Source of the DNA: Candidatus Moranbacteria bacterium RIFCSPLOWO2_12_FULL_48_12
GTDB taxonomy: Bacteria > Patescibacteriota > Minisyncoccia > Moranbacterales > UBA1568
NCBI GenBank assembly: GCA_001784735.1
Contig: MFSB01000025.1
Location: 1-7,928 of the forward strand
Reading direction: 5' to 3'
Length of the DNA: 7,928 nucleotides
The notes beneath the pieces were generated by a model. The model had not been told where the DNA came from, did no database searches, and saw only the letters and a program-made list of their open reading frames with translations. The translations under genes and the position numbers were made by a program. Shown here piece by piece: positions 4,387 to 7,928 of the stretch (position 1 is its first letter; every line of letters starts with the position of its first letter).

Positions 4387-4410
4387 TTAAAGGTTGTCCC
4401 ACCGGGCATA
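4387..4410 (-). repeat. Solitary CCGGG repeat arm after the histidine kinase gene
   Basis: Minus-strand TATGCCCGGTGG followed by GACAACCTTTAA begins 14 bases after the kinase stop. Its first 12 bases are identical to the stop-side arm of the element at 3451-3583. No start-side partner is found before the HAD-family ATG, where a different repeat lies. It is the fifth copy of this arm in the window. Confidence 0.7.
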
Positions 4411-4424
4411 TATGCGAATCTGCA

Positions 4425-5789
4425 TTATCGTGGATGTTTCTTCAAACGCAGGCGGAAGTGCGACCCGACCCCCTCGATGCTTTCAGCCGTCAAATCCCCT
4501 CCCATCTTACACGCAATCTCTCGGGAAATCCAGAGGCCGAGCCCGCTGCCGGAAATCTTGGCCGTCTGATCGGTTTTTATGCGATAAAATTTCGAGAACA
4601 AATGTTCGAGAGATGGAGCGGAAATACCAAGCCCCGTATCAGCTACCGTCACGATAACGGCATCATCCGTTTCTTTGGCGGAAAGCTCCACGTTCCCGGC
4701 TGGCGTGTACTTCACGGCATTGCCCAAAAGATTGACGAGTATCTGTTTCAGGCGTTCCGGATCGGCAGTGACCGGCGCCACCGCTTGCGGCTCATAGCGG
4801 AATGTCAGCCCCTTATTCTTGGCGAGCAATGAAAATTCTTTTGCCAAAGCGCCGAGCAGGACAGCCGTGTCGACAGCTTGCAATTCGATAGGCAGACGGT
4901 TCTGCTCGAGGCGGGAAACGTTCAAGATGTCTTCCACAAGATTATCCAGGCGCACAATGGAAGCATCCATACTCTCCAAATATTCGGCTGCCTGCTTCTC
5001 TCCCTCCACAGCGCGCGGTTTCAAGGTAGCGTCCCGCAAAAGATCGACGTATCCGCGGAGTACCGTGAGCGGCGTCTTCAGCTCGTGGCTCGCCATAGAA
5101 ATGAAATCATCTTTCATGCGATCCACTTCTTCCAGCTTCGCTGCGCGCAGGGCATAGCGGAAAAAGCGCATATGATTCATGAGGAGAAGCAACACGAAGA
5201 TAAGCGAAAGGATGGCCACTCCGTACACCTGCAGAATCGCTCTCCGTACGAAGGCATCATGTTCCTCGAGCGAGAGCTGGAAAAGCACCAGACCCAGCCC
5301 GCGACCATCCGCATCCGTCACTTTTTTTACGACATTCCAATAGCGCTTGCCATTCTCATTGGTGAGAAACGCCGGAACGATCCGCGCATCCTGCCACGCG
5401 ATGAGATAGGGCAAAGCCGTCTCTTCCACGACAGAACCGACAACTCCGTGATCAGTCGAGGCGGCAACAATAAAAGGCGCTTCGTCAGTCGCGCGAGTAA
5501 ACACCGCTACATCCGTCACATCGCTGTTCTCTTCTTTTATCTGATCCAATTTACCTTGGAGCAGGGTGGTATTTTTCAGAATATCGCTCCCTAAAATACG
5601 GAAAATGTTTTCCGCGAGCACCGCCTTGCTTTTCAGAAGCGCATCAGATGTGGCTTGGAATTTTTGGAGAGAATAGTAGCTGTTGAAAAACAAGGCTCCG
5701 GTTACGGCGGCAATCAGAAACAATGAGTAAAAAATCTCCGGATTCCGTTTTGTGAACTGCAGACCTTTTTCAAACGTACCTTTCAGCAT
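4425..5789 (-). CDS. Membrane sensor histidine kinase
   Basis: A 454-residue two-component sensor. TM1 is at about 18-36 and TM2 at about 186-205, enclosing an outward-facing domain of about 150 residues (37-185) of the kind that often forms a Cache/PAS-like fold, with no signature I can name. Then come a short juxtamembrane helix, the dimerisation helix with H box SHELKTPL (phosphoacceptor His235), and the ATP-binding domain: N box NLLGNAVKYTP (353-363), G1 box DTGLGI (384-389), F box LFSKFYR (397-403) and G2 box GSGLGLWI (414-421). All catalytic boxes are intact, so it should autophosphorylate. There is no HAMP domain obvious and no receiver domain. The start is fixed by a Shine-Dalgarno sequence (AGAGGA) four bases upstream. 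It lies 13 bases after the surface-protein gene, so the two are probably one transcript. No response regulator is in the window, making it an orphan here. Confidence 0.95.
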   Translation of the reverse strand: MLKGTFEKGLQFTKRNPEIFYSLFLIAAVTGALFFNSYYSLQKFQATSDALLKSKAVLAENIFRILGSDILKNTTLLQGKLDQIKEENSDVTDVAVFTRATDEAPFIVAASTDHGVVGSVVEETALPYLIAWQDARIVPAFLTNENGKRYWNVVKKVTDADGRGLGLVLFQLSLEEHDAFVRRAILQVYGVAILSLIFVLLLLMNHMRFFRYALRAAKLEEVDRMKDDFISMASHELKTPLTVLRGYVDLLRDATLKPRAVEGEKQAAEYLESMDASIVRLDNLVEDILNVSRLEQNRLPIELQAVDTAVLLGALAKEFSLLAKNKGLTFRYEPQAVAPVTADPERLKQILVNLLGNAVKYTPAGNVELSAKETDDAVIVTVADTGLGISAPSLEHLFSKFYRIKTDQTAKISGSGLGLWISREIACKMGGDLTAESIEGVGSHFRLRLKKHPR

Positions 5790-5793
5790 GAAT

Positions 5794-5799
5794 TCCTCT
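5794..5799 (-). promoter_or_regulatory. Ribosome binding site AGAGGA of the histidine kinase gene
   Basis: AGAGGA on the minus strand, four bases before the ATG at 5789-5787 and just after the stop of the surface-protein gene (5805-5803). It fixes the kinase start and supports its translation as a downstream gene of an operon. Most genes in the window lack such a site. Confidence 0.75.
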
Positions 5800-5802
5800 T
5801 AC

Positions 5803-7170
5803 TCAAATTACGGATGCCTTGCGGCCAATCACTACCAGAGCTATCCCCAAAAAACTGAGCGCTATGACGATAGCCATGATGATAAACTCCGTCCGTGAGC
5901 GATCGAGCGGCGATGCATTCTGCAGAGCTTCCGCCGCAGCGGCGGCTGCCGGTTTTATCGCGACCGCTTGAGCGGTCTTCACGAAAGGCAAGGCTTCACT
6001 CTGGGCTGAAATCTTCCCGACATTATCCGTCACAGCCACAAAGATTTCGTGATCGCCATCCGGTAGTTCTTTGTCCAAGTCATATGTCCAGTTGCCCTCC
6101 GCATCCGTCTTCACTGTCACAATAATTGGGTCGCTGTAGATATACAGCGTAATGAACATATTCGGCAGAGCCTTTCCGGAAAATCTCGTTGCCTTCTTCC
6201 CGGCGTTTCCTGTATCAACCAGATCTACCGTATCTACCCTGAAACGTTTGTCGCTGACTTTCTTCTCTGGTTCATCCACTGCATTCGCCACGACCTTTTG
6301 TGGCGATTCAAAAACTATCTTGTCGCTCTTATCGCCAACTGAAAACTTGAGCGGATCAAAGCCATTTTTGATCTCATCGCCGTCCAGAAAGCCGTCTTTG
6401 TCAGTATCGGCCGCTTCCGGATTGGCTCCGAGGCGGATCTCTTCCTTATCAGAAACGCCGTCCCCATCCGTATCCGCCTTTGAATTTTCAAACTTCGCCT
6501 TTTCCACCTGCGAAATCCGGTTTTCGGGAATGGCCACATTCAATTGAGCCGGCTGGCTCTGTACCACCGTGCCATCTTTCCGCTGTGCTTTTGCGGAAAC
6601 ATCATATTCGCCATTCGGCAGACGCTTGGCCGCATCGATGTTCAGGCTCCATTCCCCGAAAGAGGTGTTCTTTCCCGCGCCCAGATACGTTTCGGTATCG
6701 CTTTTTTTGCCCTGGCTATAATATTCTACGCGCTCCGCATCCTGAGCCGTCGTCGTCACTTGCAACGAGCCTGATGCCGGCGCGACATATGCCGTGCCTG
6801 GCTTGGTGTCTTTCTCGGTGTCTTTTTTGGAATCTTTCTTCGACTCCGTGCCAGAAGATGCAGTCGAAGCGGTAAACGTCGGCGGCGTAATCGTTATGGT
6901 CTGTTTTGGAGAAGTTTTTTCCTTCTTTTTGGCAGTATCTTCGGATGGCACATTTGTTTCAGTATCTGTCTTGGTATCTGTCCTGATGTCTGTTTCAGTA
7001 TCTTTCTTCGATTCCGTGGCGGTGTTACCCGATGGCGCAATAAGCGTCGTTTCAGAATTGCTCTTCTCTGCCCGCACAGAATCCGTGAAAAAATAGGCTC
7101 CTTGCCATTTCACAAACAAAACTCCAAAAACCGCTACCAAGATGAGAAACAAAGTAGTCCGCTGAGACAT
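5803..7170 (-). CDS. Membrane-anchored surface protein with Ig-like domains and calcium-binding DxDxDG repeats
   Basis: A 455-residue envelope protein of no named family, readable by its modules. An N-terminal hydrophobic segment (about 6-20) is a signal anchor or signal peptide. Residues 52-125 are a low-complexity, charged Thr/Lys/Asp linker in which TESKKD occurs twice and TDTKTDTET shows unit duplication. An Ig/fibronectin-like module follows at about 134-214 (GEWSLNIDAAKRLPNGEYDV at 172-191). Two thrombospondin-type-3-like calcium loops are DTDGDGVSDKEE (233-244) and DTDKDGFLDGDE (255-266). A second Ig-like module, about 328-397, contains GNWTYDLDKELPDGDHEIFV (359-378). Then a poly-alanine stretch (407-413), a C-terminal membrane helix (about 428-448) and the short basic tail GRKASVI. 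I infer an extracytoplasmic stalk anchored at the C-terminus and possibly the N-terminus. Start chosen as the ATG closest to the hydrophobic segment; no clear Shine-Dalgarno sequence. It lies 29 bases after the methyltransferase gene and 13 before the sensor kinase. Confidence 0.85.
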   Translation of the reverse strand: MSQRTTLFLILVAVFGVLFVKWQGAYFFTDSVRAEKSNSETTLIAPSGNTATESKKDTETDIRTDTKTDTETNVPSEDTAKKKEKTSPKQTITITPPTFTASTASSGTESKKDSKKDTEKDTKPGTAYVAPASGSLQVTTTAQDAERVEYYSQGKKSDTETYLGAGKNTSFGEWSLNIDAAKRLPNGEYDVSAKAQRKDGTVVQSQPAQLNVAIPENRISQVEKAKFENSKADTDGDGVSDKEEIRLGANPEAADTDKDGFLDGDEIKNGFDPLKFSVGDKSDKIVFESPQKVVANAVDEPEKKVSDKRFRVDTVDLVDTGNAGKKATRFSGKALPNMFITLYIYSDPIIVTVKTDAEGNWTYDLDKELPDGDHEIFVAVTDNVGKISAQSEALPFVKTAQAVAIKPAAAAAAEALQNASPLDRSRTEFIIMAIVIALSFLGIALVVIGRKASVI

Positions 7171-7199
7171 AATTTTATGTGTGTTTTTTCATTGAATAC

Positions 7200-7715
7200 C
7201 TACCCCCTTTCCTCCATTGTACCCTTTATTTGGTAGAGAGCAATACCCCCGGCCACCGATACGTTGAGCGAATTCTTTTTGCCGTGCATCGGAATTTCGA
7301 TAATGGCGTCGCATTGTTTCAGAATTTTCGCATCGACGCCGCGGATTTCATTCCCGACGATGAGCGCCACGCTCGATTTCGAGGCGTATTTCCGATAATC
7401 GATGCTTCTTTCGCACTGTTCGAGCGCCACAACCGCGAATTTTTCTTTTCTCAAAGCAGCAAGGGTATTTCGAAGAGACGCTGATTTCTTCCAAGACACG
7501 CTTTTCTCAGCGCCCAGGGCGGTCTTTTGTAATGCTTTCTCCGCCGCAGTGAGAAAAAACGCCCCCTCCCTGGAAGGCGCCAACGTATAACCGGTGAGAA
7601 AAACCTGTGCTACCCCAGTCCCATCTGCCGTCCGGAACAAAGCCCCGACATTGTGAGCGCTCCGCACATTGTGGATGATAAGCACTAGCGCTTCCGTTTT
7701 TCTCTTTCGAGTCAT
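7200..7715 (-). CDS. SpoU/TrmH-family RNA 2'-O-methyltransferase
   Basis: SPOUT-class enzymes use S-adenosylmethionine, bound in a C-terminal trefoil knot, to methylate the ribose 2'-OH of tRNA or rRNA. The 171 residues carry the three SpoU motifs: motif 1 NVRSAHNVGALFRTADG (16-32) with the catalytic-region N22 and R28; motif 2 ALIVGNEIRGVD (117-128) with the conserved N122-E123; and motif 3 IPMHGKKNSLNVSVAGGIAL (141-160). It is a single-domain protein: the N-terminal L30e-like substrate-binding domain of RlmB/TsnR-type members is absent. The target RNA cannot be assigned. The start at 7715 gives a short basic lead (MTRKRKTEA) ahead of the first strand. No Shine-Dalgarno sequence, and the upstream bases are an AT-rich repeat arm. 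It is the first of a likely three-gene minus-strand unit with the surface protein and kinase. Confidence 0.93.
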   Translation of the reverse strand: MTRKRKTEALVLIIHNVRSAHNVGALFRTADGTGVAQVFLTGYTLAPSREGAFFLTAAEKALQKTALGAEKSVSWKKSASLRNTLAALRKEKFAVVALEQCERSIDYRKYASKSSVALIVGNEIRGVDAKILKQCDAIIEIPMHGKKNSLNVSVAGGIALYQIKGTMEERG

Positions 7716-7726
7716 ATCGTGTCAAT

Positions 7727-7899
7727 GAAAAATGCAAATATCAAATATCAAAATGACAAAGCAAAATGTAAAATTTGGAAGAGTATTTTTACTTTTGAAT
7801 TTTAATCTGTCCGCCTCGGCGAAGCCTTCGGCCAGCCTCGACGTCTAGGCGGGCGAGACGGGTCATTTTCCATTTTGATTTTTGAATTTTAATTTTTGG
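7727..7899 (-). repeat. AT-rich inverted repeat upstream of the methyltransferase gene
   Basis: Plus-strand 7727-7755 (units such as CAAATAT, twice, then CAAAATG) is complementary to 7871-7899 (CATTTTGATTTTTGAATTTT and on). The innermost nine bases, ATCAAAATG/CATTTTGAT, pair perfectly and the rest imperfectly. The start-side arm ends 11 bases from the ATG at 7715. At the far side a minus-strand TAA at 7909-7907 preceded by six sense codons could be the end of the next gene, which would give the same stop-to-start layout as the other spacers. The loop is long and contains a GC-rich insert. Confidence 0.6.
7809..7862. repeat. GC-rich palindromic insert inside the AT-rich repeat
   Basis: About 54 bases of strongly GC-rich sequence interrupt an otherwise very AT-rich spacer. 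CCGCCT (7811-7816) can pair with AGGCGG (7847-7852), and between them CGAAG/CTTCG forms a nested palindrome. The 14-base string TTTTGAATTTTAAT occurs on both sides (7793-7806 and 7880-7893), 73 bases apart. This suggests either a duplicated target or slippage within the repeat. No coding potential. Confidence 0.55.
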
Positions 7900-7928
7900 C
7901 CCCACATTACTGCTGTTCGCTAAAGAGC

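Noticed and set aside
4878..5594. Plus-strand open frame of 238 codons, and others of 226 and 126 codons over 4152-4832
   Set aside because: They are antisense to the histidine kinase and HAD-family genes, whose motifs are unambiguous. Long antisense frames are expected opposite GC-balanced coding DNA and these show no domain.
3600..5805. Alternative genetic code with TGA as glycine
   Set aside because: TGA ends the HAD-family gene and the surface-protein gene at the expected C-termini, and no in-frame TGA is needed to complete any domain.
7907..7928. C-terminal end of a further minus-strand gene (last codons LFSEQQ then TAA)
   Set aside because: Only seven codons are visible, too few to support a feature, though the position would fit the stop-to-start repeat layout.

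Overview
The window looks like a piece of a Candidate Phyla Radiation genome, most likely Parcubacteria-like. This is inferred from compact genes, few Shine-Dalgarno sequences, and almost every spacer being filled by a degenerate short-period inverted repeat. TGA is used as a stop (HAD-family gene, surface-protein gene) and tryptophan is TGG, so there is no sign of the TGA-to-glycine code known from Gracilibacteria/SR1.

Left half, plus strand: a trans-translation and translation block. smpB (313-759) is followed by its RNA partner, the tmRNA gene ssrA (909-1338), then infC (IF3), rpmI (L35) and rplT (L20) in the classic infC-rpmI-rplT order. A strong, probably bidirectional terminator at 2750-2778 closes it. 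A partial minus-strand gene of unknown function runs off the left edge.

Right half, minus strand (read right to left): a SpoU/TrmH-family RNA 2'-O-methyltransferase, then a large surface protein with two Ig-like modules and two calcium-binding DxDxDG motifs, then a membrane sensor histidine kinase 13 bases downstream. After these come a HAD-IB phosphatase-like gene, a 38-residue membrane-type small ORF and a VanZ-like membrane protein that converges on the rplT terminator. The kinase and surface protein are probably one operon. No response regulator is in view.

The most unusual content is between the genes. Five or more unrelated inverted-repeat families share one plan: the left arm begins just after (or inside) the upstream stop codon and the right arm ends at or within a few bases of the next start codon. 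The clearest are two 132-133 bp elements flanking the 38-codon ORF. Their 24-base arms pair completely or nearly so in the coding-strand RNA, use G-U pairs that would be mismatches in the other strand, and show three compensatory base-pair changes between the elements. In both, the downstream start codon is inside the stem. A fifth copy of the arm sits alone after the kinase gene.
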